A stretch of DNA of 64,000 nt, taken from contig NC_019567.1 in assembly GCF_000317895.1 (NCBI RefSeq), positions 2,170,001 to 2,234,000 of the forward strand, written 5' to 3'. Made by a program: the position numbers and the translations under genes. Positions 45,824 to 54,776 of the stretch are shown in pieces (positions within the stretch are counted from its first letter, which is position 1; every line of letters starts with the position of its first letter). The notes below the pieces were generated by a model. The model was not told where the DNA came from. It ran no database searches and saw only the letters and a program-made list of their open reading frames with translations. The DNA comes from Bdellovibrio bacteriovorus str. Tiberius. GTDB taxonomy: Bacteria > Bdellovibrionota > Bdellovibrionia > Bdellovibrionales > Bdellovibrionaceae.

Positions 45824-45937
45824 CCCCTCCTCCCGTCAGAGTCTCATTTTGAGAGGAAGGAACTTAACACTGTCAGTAATTTCTAGACACCTGTTCACGC
45901 ACTTTTTCTGAAGAGCCATTCTGCGCAGGTCTGAAGC

Positions 45938-45953
45938 TGGCTTCATGCTTGCT
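45938..45953 (+). promoter_or_regulatory. Sigma-54-type promoter before the PilZ gene
   Basis: TGGCTTCATGCTTGCT has TGGC and TTGCT with the correct -24/-12 spacing, 31 bases before the start codon. Confidence 0.65.
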
Positions 45954-45984
45954 TATAGGAATCTGCACAAGGGGGAACTTAAGA

Positions 45985-46650
45985 ATGATGAACACACAAA
46001 TCTTTATCACCGGGACCAACCGTATTCCTGCGCAACTGAAAAACGAAAAGACTTTCGATTGCACACTGATCGACAATCCCTATTCGCTGCGCCCGGTTCT
46101 GCAAAACAACGACGTCGAAAAAATTATCGTCGTCTTCCTGCCTTTTCTGGAAGTGCGGCACTTTGACCTGTACAGCTATCTGCAAAAAACCACCCGCAAT
46201 GTGAAGACCTTCTTCGTGGTGAACGAGCTTTCAAGCTCGATGAAAATCCGCCTGAAATCCCGCAATGACTTCGTGGTGCTGTGGAAGACCGAAGAGGCCA
46301 ACTTGCTGAAAGACATCCAGGCCCACCTGAATGGCCGTCAGCTGGAGCTTCGTCAGGACAAGCGCGAAACGCAGGAAAGCCGCGCCATGGTCAGTCCGTC
46401 TATGCTGCCCTCGGGAATGGAAAACCGCGGCTTTCAACCCATCATGGGAGGTGCCTTTGAGAACATTTCACTTAACGGCTCTTGCCTTAAGATTAAGGCT
46501 CCATTCTATACGAAGAAAGACTTTGTCAATCTCACCTACCAGAACAAAGAAGGTGAATATGTCAGCGTCGAAGGACAAGTCCGCTGGTCACGCTGGAACG
46601 AGATTGAGCAGGCTCAGGAACTGGGCGTTCAGTTTCTTACCCAAGCCTGA
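45985..46650 (+). CDS. PilZ-domain protein with receiver-like N-terminus
   Basis: The C-terminal 90 residues fit PilZ: the N-x-S-x-x-G motif in FENISLNGSCLKI and the terminal strand E-L-G-V-Q-F. The upstream R-x-x-x-R arginine motif is not clear, so c-di-GMP binding is uncertain. The first 120 residues alternate strands and helices like a receiver but lack the phospho-Asp pocket. GGGGGA lies eight bases before the ATG. A sigma-54-type promoter precedes it. Confidence 0.75.
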   Translation: MMNTQIFITGTNRIPAQLKNEKTFDCTLIDNPYSLRPVLQNNDVEKIIVVFLPFLEVRHFDLYSYLQKTTRNVKTFFVVNELSSSMKIRLKSRNDFVVLWKTEEANLLKDIQAHLNGRQLELRQDKRETQESRAMVSPSMLPSGMENRGFQPIMGGAFENISLNGSCLKIKAPFYTKKDFVNLTYQNKEGEYVSVEGQVRWSRWNEIEQAQELGVQFLTQA

Positions 46651-46728
46651 CACTGACGCTATGCCTTGATAACACTGTCTGTTGCCTCCCCCTCTAAACT
46701 GTGCGTTGATTGAGAGGCGGAGGCCTTT

Positions 46729-47058
46729 ATGAAAGCGTTCATTCTTGCTGTATTTGCAATTCTCATGTCCCAGTCAGTTTTTGCCAAAACCATCCAGGTC
46801 ACCGGACGTGGTTCGGAGTATTCTTACTGCAATGCCAACAGCGGAACCTTCTGTTTTAACGACATCAAGCGCCGCGCCGAAAGCGAAGCCGAACGCGATG
46901 TCCGCTGGACCTGCGAGATGACCCATCGTGGGCGCTCTTTGACCTACACCATATTCAAAAACACATTCTGCAGCCCCAGCTATTTACCACCAAAACACGA
47001 TGGAACCTGGATCAACTGCCGTAGCGATGCACGCATGCAGTGCGAGGTTCAAGACTAG
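46729..47058 (+). CDS. Small secreted cysteine-rich protein
   Basis: The 109-residue product has a signal peptide ending VFA. The mature part has six cysteines (among them two in S-Y-C-N-A-N-S-G-T-F-C) and is basic, so a disulfide-stabilised periplasmic or secreted protein is likely. No family recognised. GGAGG precedes the ATG by five bases. The nitroreductase gene starts directly at its stop codon. Confidence 0.7.
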   Translation: MKAFILAVFAILMSQSVFAKTIQVTGRGSEYSYCNANSGTFCFNDIKRRAESEAERDVRWTCEMTHRGRSLTYTIFKNTFCSPSYLPPKHDGTWINCRSDARMQCEVQD

Positions 47059-47826
47059 ATGTCCGACAATATTTTCAGCAAAGCTCCTGACGTTATGTAT
47101 TCTGAACCTGCAGTTGCATGCGACTTTGGCGAATTCACCAAAGTTGTCGAAAGCCGTCGTTCTGTCCGCCACTATACCAATGAACCGATTCCGGATGCTG
47201 TCGTCGAAGAATGCCTGCGTTTGGGATTGCTGGCACCGAATTCCTCCAACCTTCAGCCGTGGGAATTTTACTGGATAAAAAGCCCGGACAAGCTTCAGCG
47301 TATGAAAGAATTCTGTCTGAATCAGCCGGCAGCGCGAACCGCGCCGACGCTGATTGCCTGCGTGGCCCGTCCCGATCAATGGCAGCGGGGTCAGAAGATC
47401 AATCAGGCTTATTTTTCCAACCGCCATGACACCCCGAAAAGTGTTCATGCCTATTACAACAAACTTGTGCCGTTCGTGTATGGCAATGGTCCCTTGCATA
47501 TTCTGGCACCGTTTAAAAGCCTGGCTGTGTTTTTCCTGGGAATGTTCCGGGTGATGCCACGCGGGCCTTTTGGTCGCAGCGGAAATTTGCTATGGGCCAC
47601 CAAAACCACCGCCCTGGCCTGTGAAAACCTGATGCTGGCTTTTCGTGCTGCCGGTTATGACAGCTGTCCGATGGAGGGCTTTGACGAAGTTCGCGTGAAA
47701 AAGCTGCTGGATCTGCCCTCCGGGGCCGCCATCACAATGATTATCAGCGCCGGCAAAAGATCTGAAAAAGGCATCTATGCTGAACGCATTCGTGGCAGCC
47801 AGGATTTATTTATCAAGAAAGTGTAG
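47059..47826 (+). CDS. Nitroreductase-family flavoprotein
   Basis: The 255-residue protein has the FMN-dependent nitroreductase fold: SRRSVRHYTNEPIPD near residue 33 (FMN phosphate contact), A-P-N-S-S-N-L-Q-P-W, and a C-terminal I-I-S-A-G-K-R segment binding FMN. These enzymes reduce nitro compounds, quinones or flavins with NAD(P)H. A middle insertion of about 40 hydrophobic residues is longer than usual. It follows the cysteine protein without a gap and precedes the AI-2E gene by six bases. Confidence 0.9.
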   Translation: MSDNIFSKAPDVMYSEPAVACDFGEFTKVVESRRSVRHYTNEPIPDAVVEECLRLGLLAPNSSNLQPWEFYWIKSPDKLQRMKEFCLNQPAARTAPTLIACVARPDQWQRGQKINQAYFSNRHDTPKSVHAYYNKLVPFVYGNGPLHILAPFKSLAVFFLGMFRVMPRGPFGRSGNLLWATKTTALACENLMLAFRAAGYDSCPMEGFDEVRVKKLLDLPSGAAITMIISAGKRSEKGIYAERIRGSQDLFIKKV

Positions 47827-47832
47827 GACGTT

Positions 47833-48882
47833 ATGCTGAATTCTTTCAAAGACAAACCGCAAGCTGTGCACTGGGTTTTATTTGCGCTGTTACTGACGGC
47901 CTTTTTATTTATCAATATTCCCTTCCTGATGCCTCTGCTTCTTGCCGGTGTCTTTGCCATGGGTCTGAATGACTGGATTGAAAAGCTTAGCAGGAAAGGC
48001 CGTCTGGGGCGCAAATCCTGGTCCATTATCTTTATGCTGGTGGGAATGGGACTGTTCCTGATCCCGTTGTCTTTGGCCATCTATCGCATCGTCGTTTACG
48101 CCAGCCAGCCGAAAAATATTGAAACCGACCAGATCCTGACTCAGGCACACAATCTGAAAAATTACGCTCTGAATCTGCTGCAAAAGCTTTCAGATTTCAC
48201 CGGAACTGATCTGGCCGGTCCGGCCAAAGAGGTGATGGAAAATGTGCTGCATAAAATCGGCAGCAGCGCTTTGGAGTATTCCACGCAGTTCCTGGGTCAG
48301 CTTCCGGCGATTTTACTTTTGATTTTTGTCTTTTTGATATCCATGACCGTGATGCTGATCAAAGCACCGGGCATCAAAAAATTCACCCTGAAGTATTCCC
48401 CGCTTCGCGAGGAAACGACGGAAAAACTGATCCTGATCACGAAAAAAAGCTGCTGGATCACTCTGTTTTCCACGCTGGTCATCGGCTTGATTCAAGCAAG
48501 TCTGATCGGTGCCGGCAGTTTGATCTTTGGCGAAGGTGATTTCTGGCTGGTACTGACCATCACCTTCTTTGTGTCTTTTATCCCGGTGATTGGCGCGGCC
48601 CCTGTGGGTTACCTGCTGTGTGTGCTGGCCTTTATTGGCGACCGCACCGGCGCAGCCGTTGGCCTGTTCATCGTGGCAACAATCGCGGGAAGTATCGACA
48701 ATATCATCAAGCCGTTTATTATCGGCGGTGAGCAGGATATTTCTGCCGTGATTGGCTTCACCTGTGTGGTCGGCGCGATCATCATGATGGGGCTGCCGGG
48801 CCTTCTTATCGGACCGGTGATCATGAACCTGTTTGTGGGAATCTCGCCCCTGCTTTTGAAAGAAAACGGCAACGTAAAATAA
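47833..48882 (+). CDS. AI-2E/PerM-family transporter
   Basis: The 349-residue protein has about eight membrane helices with the family pattern: a long middle soluble stretch, then the helix pair ending S-F-I-P-V-I-G-A-A-P-V-G and D-N-I-I-K-P-F-I-I-G. AI-2E proteins export small molecules or Na+/H+; the substrate here is unknown. It ends at a strong bidirectional terminator. Confidence 0.9.
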   Translation: MLNSFKDKPQAVHWVLFALLLTAFLFINIPFLMPLLLAGVFAMGLNDWIEKLSRKGRLGRKSWSIIFMLVGMGLFLIPLSLAIYRIVVYASQPKNIETDQILTQAHNLKNYALNLLQKLSDFTGTDLAGPAKEVMENVLHKIGSSALEYSTQFLGQLPAILLLIFVFLISMTVMLIKAPGIKKFTLKYSPLREETTEKLILITKKSCWITLFSTLVIGLIQASLIGAGSLIFGEGDFWLVLTITFFVSFIPVIGAAPVGYLLCVLAFIGDRTGAAVGLFIVATIAGSIDNIIKPFIIGGEQDISAVIGFTCVVGAIIMMGLPGLLIGPVIMNLFVGISPLLLKENGNVK

Positions 48883-48909
48883 ACAGGTGAAGTAAAACAA
48901 GTGAAATAG

Positions 48910-48940
48910 AAAAAGCCTCCCAATGGGAGGCTTTTTAATT
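48910..48940. terminator. Bidirectional terminator between the AI-2E gene and fumarase
   Basis: AAAAAGCCTCCC and GGGAGGCTTTTT pair perfectly around a 3-base loop; both strands give T-runs. Confidence 0.93.
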
Positions 48941-48941
48941 T

Positions 48942-50558
48942 TTAAAGTCTTTTGATCACGGACTTGAAGAAGTCATTTCCTTTGTCATCGACGATGATAA
49001 AGGCCGGGAAGTCTTTCACTTCGATCTTCCACACAGACTCCATGCCCAGCTCTGGGAAATCCAGCACTTCCACTTTCGTGATGCATTCTTTACCCAAACG
49101 AGCCGCCGGGCCGCCGATCGACCCCAGATAGAAGCCACCGTACTGTTTGCAGGCTTCTGTAACCTGAGGGCTGCGGTTTCCCTTACCCAGCATGATCATC
49201 GAACCGCCCAGCGCCTGGAAGGTGCCCACATAAGGGTCCATGCGCTCACTGGTCGTCGGACCAAAGGATCCGGAAGCGTAACCTTTTGGTGTCTTTGCAG
49301 GACCCGCGTAATAAACCGCATAATCCTTGAAGTACTGAGGCACACCTTCGCCGCGATCCACTTTTTCTTTCAGCTTCGCATGGGCGATGTCACGAGCCAC
49401 GATCATCGGACCGTTAAGCATCACACGGGTTGCCACTTTTTGCTGGGAAAGAACTTTCAGCGTTTCTGCCATGGGTTTGTTCAGATCAATTTCAATCGCT
49501 TCAGCACCAGCATCCTGCAGGTGATTTGGCAGGTACTGTTCCGGGTGAAGCTCCAGCTGCTCAAGGAAAATACCATCACGGGTGATTTTGCCTTTGATAT
49601 TGCGGTCCGCAGAACAGCTGACACCCACGCCGATCGGGCAACTTGCCCCGTGACGAGGCAGACGAATCACGCGCACATCGTGCACGAAGTACTTGCCACC
49701 GAACTGAGCGCCGATGCCGGTTTCACGGGCCCACTGCTCGACTTGTTTTTCCATTTCCAGATCACGATAGGCACGACCGCCTTCGCTGCCTGTCGTTGGC
49801 AAACCATCCAGATAACCCGCAGACGCGTATTTCACGATCTTCAGAGTTTCTTCCGCAGACGTCCCACCCACGCAGAACGCCAGGTGATACGGTGGACATG
49901 CCGCCGTCCCCAAAGAGTTCAGCGTTTCGCGCACGAACTTTTCAAAACCCTCCGGATTCAAAACCGCTTTGGTTTTCTGATACAGATAGGATTTATTCGC
50001 ACTGCCGCCACCTTTGGCCAGGAACAGGAAATTGTATTCCTCACCCTGCTCGGAATAAATGTCGATCTGCGCTGGCAGATTGCTGCCGGTGTTTTTTTCT
50101 TCAAAGAAAGAAATCGGCGCCATCTGAGAAAAACGCAGATTGCGTTTTTGGTAAGTGTTGAAAATCCCTTTGGACAGGAATTCCTTGTCGTCAGCACCGG
50201 TGAAGACGCGCTCCCCTTTTTTGCCGACTACAATCGCTGTTCCCGTATCCTGACAGGATGGGAACTCCATTTGCGCTGCGATCACCGCATTGCGCAGCAA
50301 ATCCACCGCCACAAAGCGATCATTGGGGGATGCTTCTGGGTCCTGCAGAATTTTTTCAAGCTTTTCAAGGTGTTTTGGGCGCAACAGATGCGACACATCG
50401 CTCAATGCCTCTTGCGCAAGCAATTCGAGGGCCTCAGGTTCTACAATCAGAACCTCGCGCTCGCCGACTTTTTCCACGCGCACGTGATCGGAAGAGATTT
50501 TTTTATATTGGGTAGTATCTTTTTGCTTTTCGTAGAGGGGGAAGTATTTAAATGACAT
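48942..50558 (-). CDS. Fumarate hydratase, class I (iron-sulfur type)
   Basis: The 538-residue enzyme is the class I fumarase of the TCA cycle. Cluster-ligand cysteines are visible in [16 protein letters not shown], in A-C-P-P-Y-H and in GVSCSADRN; the C-terminal half has the beta-domain motifs [19 protein letters not shown] and [15 protein letters not shown]. It is a fused alpha-beta form, FumA/FumB-like. No strong ribosome binding site is visible before the ATG. Confidence 0.95.
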   Translation of the reverse strand: MSFKYFPLYEKQKDTTQYKKISSDHVRVEKVGEREVLIVEPEALELLAQEALSDVSHLLRPKHLEKLEKILQDPEASPNDRFVAVDLLRNAVIAAQMEFPSCQDTGTAIVVGKKGERVFTGADDKEFLSKGIFNTYQKRNLRFSQMAPISFFEEKNTGSNLPAQIDIYSEQGEEYNFLFLAKGGGSANKSYLYQKTKAVLNPEGFEKFVRETLNSLGTAACPPYHLAFCVGGTSAEETLKIVKYASAGYLDGLPTTGSEGGRAYRDLEMEKQVEQWARETGIGAQFGGKYFVHDVRVIRLPRHGASCPIGVGVSCSADRNIKGKITRDGIFLEQLELHPEQYLPNHLQDAGAEAIEIDLNKPMAETLKVLSQQKVATRVMLNGPMIVARDIAHAKLKEKVDRGEGVPQYFKDYAVYYAGPAKTPKGYASGSFGPTTSERMDPYVGTFQALGGSMIMLGKGNRSPQVTEACKQYGGFYLGSIGGPAARLGKECITKVEVLDFPELGMESVWKIEVKDFPAFIIVDDKGNDFFKSVIKRL

Positions 50559-50620
50559 GCAAATGAAAGTAGCATTGCGTCGTGTTCGCGCGCAAGCCCC
50601 GGCAGGCTGTGTTAGGTGGG

Positions 50621-51018
50621 CTATTTAGGTGGGACTTTGTGAGCCGCGATTGCGGCGGTTTTCTTGGGACCGGGTCTCTCTTTCGCTGGGAGAGTGGTCA
50701 GGAACCTACCGAGGTTAGAAGGTTTCGTTTGTAACGTCTCCTTCTGAAACACAACATATCGCCCTGGACCTATAAGCACAAAGTCATAATATTTACCGCT
50801 TCCATAAGTTTTGCTTATGGCAAACTCAGGGGTCCCATTAAACAGATTTGAGCGATTTCATCGTGAAGTTTTTGCAGCGTATCACAAAAGGGGGAAATTA
50901 AAATCCCACTCTGGAACCAGTTTCCCGGCTCCCTAACACAATCTTGAAATAACTTCGGGGCAACCGAAGGCTCTTTAGATTGCAAAGTGGCCCATTTTCC
51001 TTTAGCTTCCTCGAAATT
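50621..51018 (-). pseudogene. Probable frameshifted gene remnant
   Basis: Two long open frames lie end to end on the minus strand: 50818-51018 (67 codons) and 50621-50857 (78 codons), overlapping where a single -1 shift would join them. The joined product of about 120-140 residues looks protein-like (for example W-F-Q-S-G-I-L-I-S-P-F-C in the first half and DFVLIGPGRYVVFQKE in the second) and has a Lys/Pro/Ala-rich tail. Neither frame has an ATG near its beginning. Codon use (TTA, AGG, ATT) is unlike the neighbours. No family is recognised. Confidence 0.4.
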
Positions 51019-51032
51019 TTACCGGAGGTCCC

Positions 51033-52574
51033 ATGGCTTTACTACTCGTCAGCGCCTGTCTGTTCGCGGTTATTTTCTTGTACTTCAAGAACAACCCGCT
51101 GGGACATTCACGCAAGTTCATGATTCGTCGTTTCGTAAACTGGTTCCCTCTGGGTATGACTTATGCCTTCTTGTACATGGCACGTTACAACCTGAATGTT
51201 TCCAAGAACGCCCTGGGCGACCTGATGACCAAAGAACAATTTGGTATCATCTTCGCAGCCGGCACAATCACCTACGGTTTCTCTTTCCTTCTGAATGGTC
51301 CGATCGTTGATAAAATCGGCGGTAAAAAAGGTATCATCATTGCGGCTCTGGGTTCATCCATCATGAATCTTTTGATGGCAGGTGCGACTTATCTGTTCCT
51401 GATGGGCACTTTGAAAACAAACATGGTTGTGGCGTACTCTGTCTTGTTCGCGCTGAACATGTTCTTCCAGTCCTACGGTGCGGTTTCCATCATCAAAGTA
51501 AAAGCTTACTGGTTCCACGTGCGTGAACGCGGTGTCTTCGGTGCGATCTTCGGCACTTTGATTTCCTTCGGGGTTTACTTCGCATTCGACTGGGGTCAGG
51601 CGATCGTTGAAGCTTCCAAGCTGCAACTGGGTCACGAACCAACAGCCTTCCAAAGCTTTATCCGTCACATCTTCGCTATCGACACCGGCGTGACGAATGC
51701 CACATGGCTGGTGTTTGCAATCCCAGCCTTCCTGTTGTTGGTTTGGGCATTGATCGACTTCGTTCTTTTGAAAGACTCTCCGGCTGAAGCCAATTTCGGT
51801 GACTTCGATACTGCGGACGCTTCCTCTGACTACGATGATTCCAACGTTAAAATCACTATCGGCTTCATGCTGAAAAAGATCTTCACAAACCCTGTGATGA
51901 TCACAATCGCCCTGGTGGATTTCACTTCCGGCGTTCTGCGTAACGGTATCATGCAATGGTATCTGGTCTTCGCTCACGAGATGAAAGACAAAGACGCTGT
52001 GTTCTTTGAAGGCTCTCAGTTCTTCATCAAAAACTGGGGTCTGTTGCTTTGTATGACTGGTATCTTCGGTGGTTTCATGGCGGGTATCGTGTCTGACCGC
52101 TTCTTCCAGTCCCGTCGCGGTCCTCCAGCGGCGATCAATAACTTCATCATGATCATCCTTTTGATCATCATGGCGTTCAGCCTGTTCTCAAATCCAACCG
52201 TATTGGGTCTGGCAGCAATCATGATCACCCTGACAGTTATCGGCGTTCACTCTTTGATGTCCGGTACAGCAGCTGCTGACTTCGGCGGTAAGAAAATGAC
52301 TGCCACCGCGTCTGGCATCGTGGATGGTTGCGTGTACCTGGGCTCTGGTATCCAGTCCCTGGCGATCGGTTACCTGTCTCACAAGAGCTGGGCTTACTGG
52401 CCGCTGTTCCTGATCCCGTTTGCGGTGATGGGGCTTCTTCTTTCCCTGCGCATGTGGAATGAACTTCCAAAAGCGACCAAAAAGTACATCGAAGAAATCG
52501 AAAAGGCGGAAGAAAAAGCTCAGAAACTGGGCACCACAACGGTGGGCAGTTCCGACCCGACTCCGACCACATAG
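51033..52574 (+). CDS. OPA-family MFS transporter (GlpT/UhpT type)
   Basis: The 513-residue protein has twelve helices and the OPA family start: F-L-Y-M-A-R-Y-N-L-N-V-S-K-N-A-L-G, then LNGPIVDKIGGKKGI (MFS loop 2-3 motif). The conserved Arg of R-Y-N is the phosphate-binding residue of the family. Members exchange organophosphates such as glycerol-3-phosphate or hexose phosphates for phosphate. A 50-residue loop between halves is longer than usual, and the tail is Thr/Pro-rich. CGGAGG precedes the ATG; a terminator follows. Confidence 0.88.
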   Translation: MALLLVSACLFAVIFLYFKNNPLGHSRKFMIRRFVNWFPLGMTYAFLYMARYNLNVSKNALGDLMTKEQFGIIFAAGTITYGFSFLLNGPIVDKIGGKKGIIIAALGSSIMNLLMAGATYLFLMGTLKTNMVVAYSVLFALNMFFQSYGAVSIIKVKAYWFHVRERGVFGAIFGTLISFGVYFAFDWGQAIVEASKLQLGHEPTAFQSFIRHIFAIDTGVTNATWLVFAIPAFLLLVWALIDFVLLKDSPAEANFGDFDTADASSDYDDSNVKITIGFMLKKIFTNPVMITIALVDFTSGVLRNGIMQWYLVFAHEMKDKDAVFFEGSQFFIKNWGLLLCMTGIFGGFMAGIVSDRFFQSRRGPPAAINNFIMIILLIIMAFSLFSNPTVLGLAAIMITLTVIGVHSLMSGTAAADFGGKKMTATASGIVDGCVYLGSGIQSLAIGYLSHKSWAYWPLFLIPFAVMGLLLSLRMWNELPKATKKYIEEIEKAEEKAQKLGTTTVGSSDPTPTT

Positions 52575-52593
52575 GACCTTTCTGGTTCATTTT

Positions 52594-52625
52594 AAAAAGC
52601 CTGCCCCACCCGGCAGGCTTTTTTC
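52594..52625 (+). terminator. Terminator after the OPA transporter gene
   Basis: AAAAAGCCTGCC and GGCAGGCTTTTT pair perfectly around a 6-base loop and are followed by T. Confidence 0.93.
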
Positions 52626-52726
52626 GTTTTAAGACCTGTCATCTGCCACACTGATTCCCGACAAGCTCTAAGCCGATTTCTTTATTGCATCTATTCTTCG
52701 CGGCACAATAACGACTGGGAGGTTCT

Positions 52727-53698
52727 ATGAGAATCATCTGGGCTTTGGATGCTTTTGAAGACAACAAAGAACTCAACCAGCGCATGGCGGACTATCTGAC
52801 CCACCTGCACCAGACACTGCAGGCGGAAATTGAACCCCTGTACCTTTTGCGCGAAAACGAAATCGTACTGCCAACCTATGAGGTCCCGGCCTGGGTCACA
52901 GATCACTCCAAAACCGCCGAATCGCTCTTTAAAGAGGTTCTGAGCGACTATAACCTTCCTTTCCTGCTAGAACCAAAGGTCATCCCCCACGCCTCACAGT
53001 CGCACGCTGGGGCCGCAGAAACCCTGTCCCACTATGCCCTGCGCACCGGAACCAACCTGATCGTCGTCGGCAGCCATGGCCGCGAAGGGTTTCAGCGCTT
53101 TATCCTGGGAAGTTTCGCCGAAAGCCTGCTTCTGCAAAGCGAAGTCCCGGTCTGCGTGGTGGGAGCCCACACCACCAAAACCCGCTCGCCGAAAAACATC
53201 CTGTTCCCGACCGAGTTTGGAGAACATTCCAAGGACAACTTCCGCCACGTTTTGGAGTTGGCAAAAAACCTGAAGTCCGGCGTGACCCTGCTGCATGCGA
53301 TTGCTCGTCCGATCGAAAGCCTTTTTGATCTGGACACCCGCCCGCGCATTTATAACTTCAAAGGACAGATGCTGACGCTGGATCAAATCATCGAACACAC
53401 CATCGAGGAACAATCCCATCGCGCCCAGTACTGGGTCGATTGGGCCCATAAGGAAGGCGTGGAAGCGCAATTTATTATTGATAATTCATTCCGCGGCGTG
53501 GATGAACTGGTGATGGAAGCCATCGACAGCACCGAAGCAGATCTGGTGGTGATGGAAGCCCAAAGCGGCCCGATGAGCGCCGCCATCTTAGGCAGCTACA
53601 CCCGCAATGTGGTCCGCAAGGCCCACTGCCCGGTGTACGTGCTGACCCGCCACTTCTATGACAAGAAAGAGGACCGCTTTATTGAGCCGTCCCCTTAG
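52727..53698 (+). CDS. Tandem universal stress protein
   Basis: The 323-residue protein carries two UspA domains. The first (about 1-150) ends with I-V-V-G-S-H-G-R-E-G-F, then G-S-F-A-E-S, close to the ATP-binding G-x-x-G-x9-G-S pattern. The second (about 155-315) has G-S-Y-T-R-N-V in the equivalent place but a less complete loop. USPs are stress-linked nucleotide-binding proteins. GGGAGG precedes the ATG. It overlaps the convergent LuxR gene by four bases. Confidence 0.88.
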   Translation: MRIIWALDAFEDNKELNQRMADYLTHLHQTLQAEIEPLYLLRENEIVLPTYEVPAWVTDHSKTAESLFKEVLSDYNLPFLLEPKVIPHASQSHAGAAETLSHYALRTGTNLIVVGSHGREGFQRFILGSFAESLLLQSEVPVCVVGAHTTKTRSPKNILFPTEFGEHSKDNFRHVLELAKNLKSGVTLLHAIARPIESLFDLDTRPRIYNFKGQMLTLDQIIEHTIEEQSHRAQYWVDWAHKEGVEAQFIIDNSFRGVDELVMEAIDSTEADLVVMEAQSGPMSAAILGSYTRNVVRKAHCPVYVLTRHFYDKKEDRFIEPSP

Positions 53699-54210
53699 TT
53701 GCGCACCTGGGACGGGCGCATGGATTCTGGAAGTTTCTTATAAATATTATTCAAATGAGTTTTCAACGTCGCCTTGGAGATAAAAAGCTTCTCGGCGATG
53801 TTTGCATTGGTCATACCCTGAAGCACCATTTGCATAATGCGGATTTCACTCTTGGTCAGACCCTTTTCACGGAAGTAGGCTTCCTGCTTCTGGAATTTTT
53901 CTTCGCTTTCATCCAGCGGATAAAGCAGAGTGGTGATCTTATCGCCGTCGTTCACGATCAGCGCATCCACCTTGTGACCTTCAATTTCAGTGGCTTTGAA
54001 AAGCTTCATGCCTTCAGAAATGGCGGAGCATTCCTCGATCTTCTTATACAGAGTCATGCACGTCTTGGAGCACTGCTGACCCAGCATATCACCACAGGTG
54101 CGAATGCTGTTTTCATTCTGATAAAGAACTCGCTTGTCCTGATCCTTCACGCACAAACCCAGCTTGGTTCCCAGGTTTGCAAAGTGCTTTAAATCATTCT
54201 GGCCGTCCAC
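53695..54210 (-). CDS. PAS-like regulator with LuxR-type HTH and cysteine cluster
   Basis: The 171-residue protein starts with GTG after GGAGG. Residues 1-115 are PAS-like (L-C-V-K-D-Q-D-K-R-V-L-Y-Q-N near the start) and contain cysteines at 20, 39, 47, 51 and 61, which could sense redox or hold a metal cluster. Residues 115-171 are a LuxR-type helix-turn-helix (L-T-K-S-E-I-R-I-M-Q-M, N-A-N-I-A-E-K-L-F-I, T-L-K-T-H). There is no receiver domain. It is a likely one-component regulator; its neighbour, the universal stress protein gene, is convergent. Confidence 0.8.
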   Translation of the reverse strand: MDGQNDLKHFANLGTKLGLCVKDQDKRVLYQNENSIRTCGDMLGQQCSKTCMTLYKKIEECSAISEGMKLFKATEIEGHKVDALIVNDGDKITTLLYPLDESEEKFQKQEAYFREKGLTKSEIRIMQMVLQGMTNANIAEKLFISKATLKTHLNNIYKKLPESMRPSQVRN

Positions 54211-54776
54211 ACGCCACCTCCGTCCATTTCATAGTCGCCGAAAGCCGCTCTGCAAAACATGATGCCCATCATAGGACCCAAAATAATTAAAACTCGTAAC
54301 TTCATATACTTAGCAGCCTTATTAACATGCTTTTAAAATGTGAGGCCGGCGGCCTTGATGCGCATTGCGCGCAGCGATGGACGAACGATACTTTGCCAAC
54401 ATATTGGATCCCCGAACACACCCTTGGAAGCGCTATTCGCTGAAATTCCGCAGCAGAACTCAAAAATTTCATTCACAAAGTTCGAAGAGAAATTTAAAAA
54501 CAACTCGTAGAAAACAGGTATTTCGACATAAACATAATTAAAAGCTCTTATTTCTACCGCTTTTTGATTACGATAGAGCAATACTTCTAATGTTTAGGGG
54601 TATAGGATCAGAATAAGACGATAGTTTTAATTTTATGTTAAAGATTGGTAAAGATGTACCTCTGGGGGGGACGTCGGTACCGCCAAGTGATACTTACCGA
54701 ACTAGTATTGAATTATAAACCCTCTTGGCCGAATATGAACCTGAGCCAAGTTTATAACCTCAAAAAGGAGGAATTT
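54211..54776 (+). other. 566-base AT-rich intergenic region before the TetR gene
   Basis: It holds the promoter side of the PAS-LuxR gene at the left and a palindromic operator candidate at the right. A frame of 82 codons on the minus strand (54333-54581) begins with TTG, has no ribosome binding site and reads unlike a protein, so I do not count it. The middle is more AT-rich than the surrounding genes. Confidence 0.5.
54713..54757 (+). promoter_or_regulatory. Palindromic operator candidate before the TetR gene
   Basis: Inverted arms TTATAAA...CTTGGC and GCCAAGTTTATAA lie on either side of a 15-base centre, with four extra bases in the left arm. It sits just before the ribosome binding site, as expected for autoregulation by the TetR protein. 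Confidence 0.45.

Larger units (their letters stand above)
45391..45984 (+). other. 594-base intergenic region between the hybrid kinase and PilZ genes
   Basis: It contains the sigma-54-type promoter at 45938, the hairpin at 45795-45823 and one weakly supported small reading frame on the minus strand at 45578-45778. The kinase promoter must lie at its left end, but no clear consensus is seen. Nothing else in it looks coding. Confidence 0.5.

Noticed and set aside
45614-45886. A 90-codon frame on the plus strand in the kinase-PilZ gap
   Set aside because: No ribosome binding site, proline- and serine-rich translation, and it overlaps a better-supported minus-strand start.
50970-51000. A sigma-54-like match before the OPA transporter
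   Set aside because: GG and GC are 13 rather than 12 bases apart, which is not tolerated by sigma-54.
54333-54581. An 82-codon frame on the minus strand before the TetR gene
   Set aside because: TTG start with no ribosome binding site in an AT-rich region; the product does not look like a protein family.
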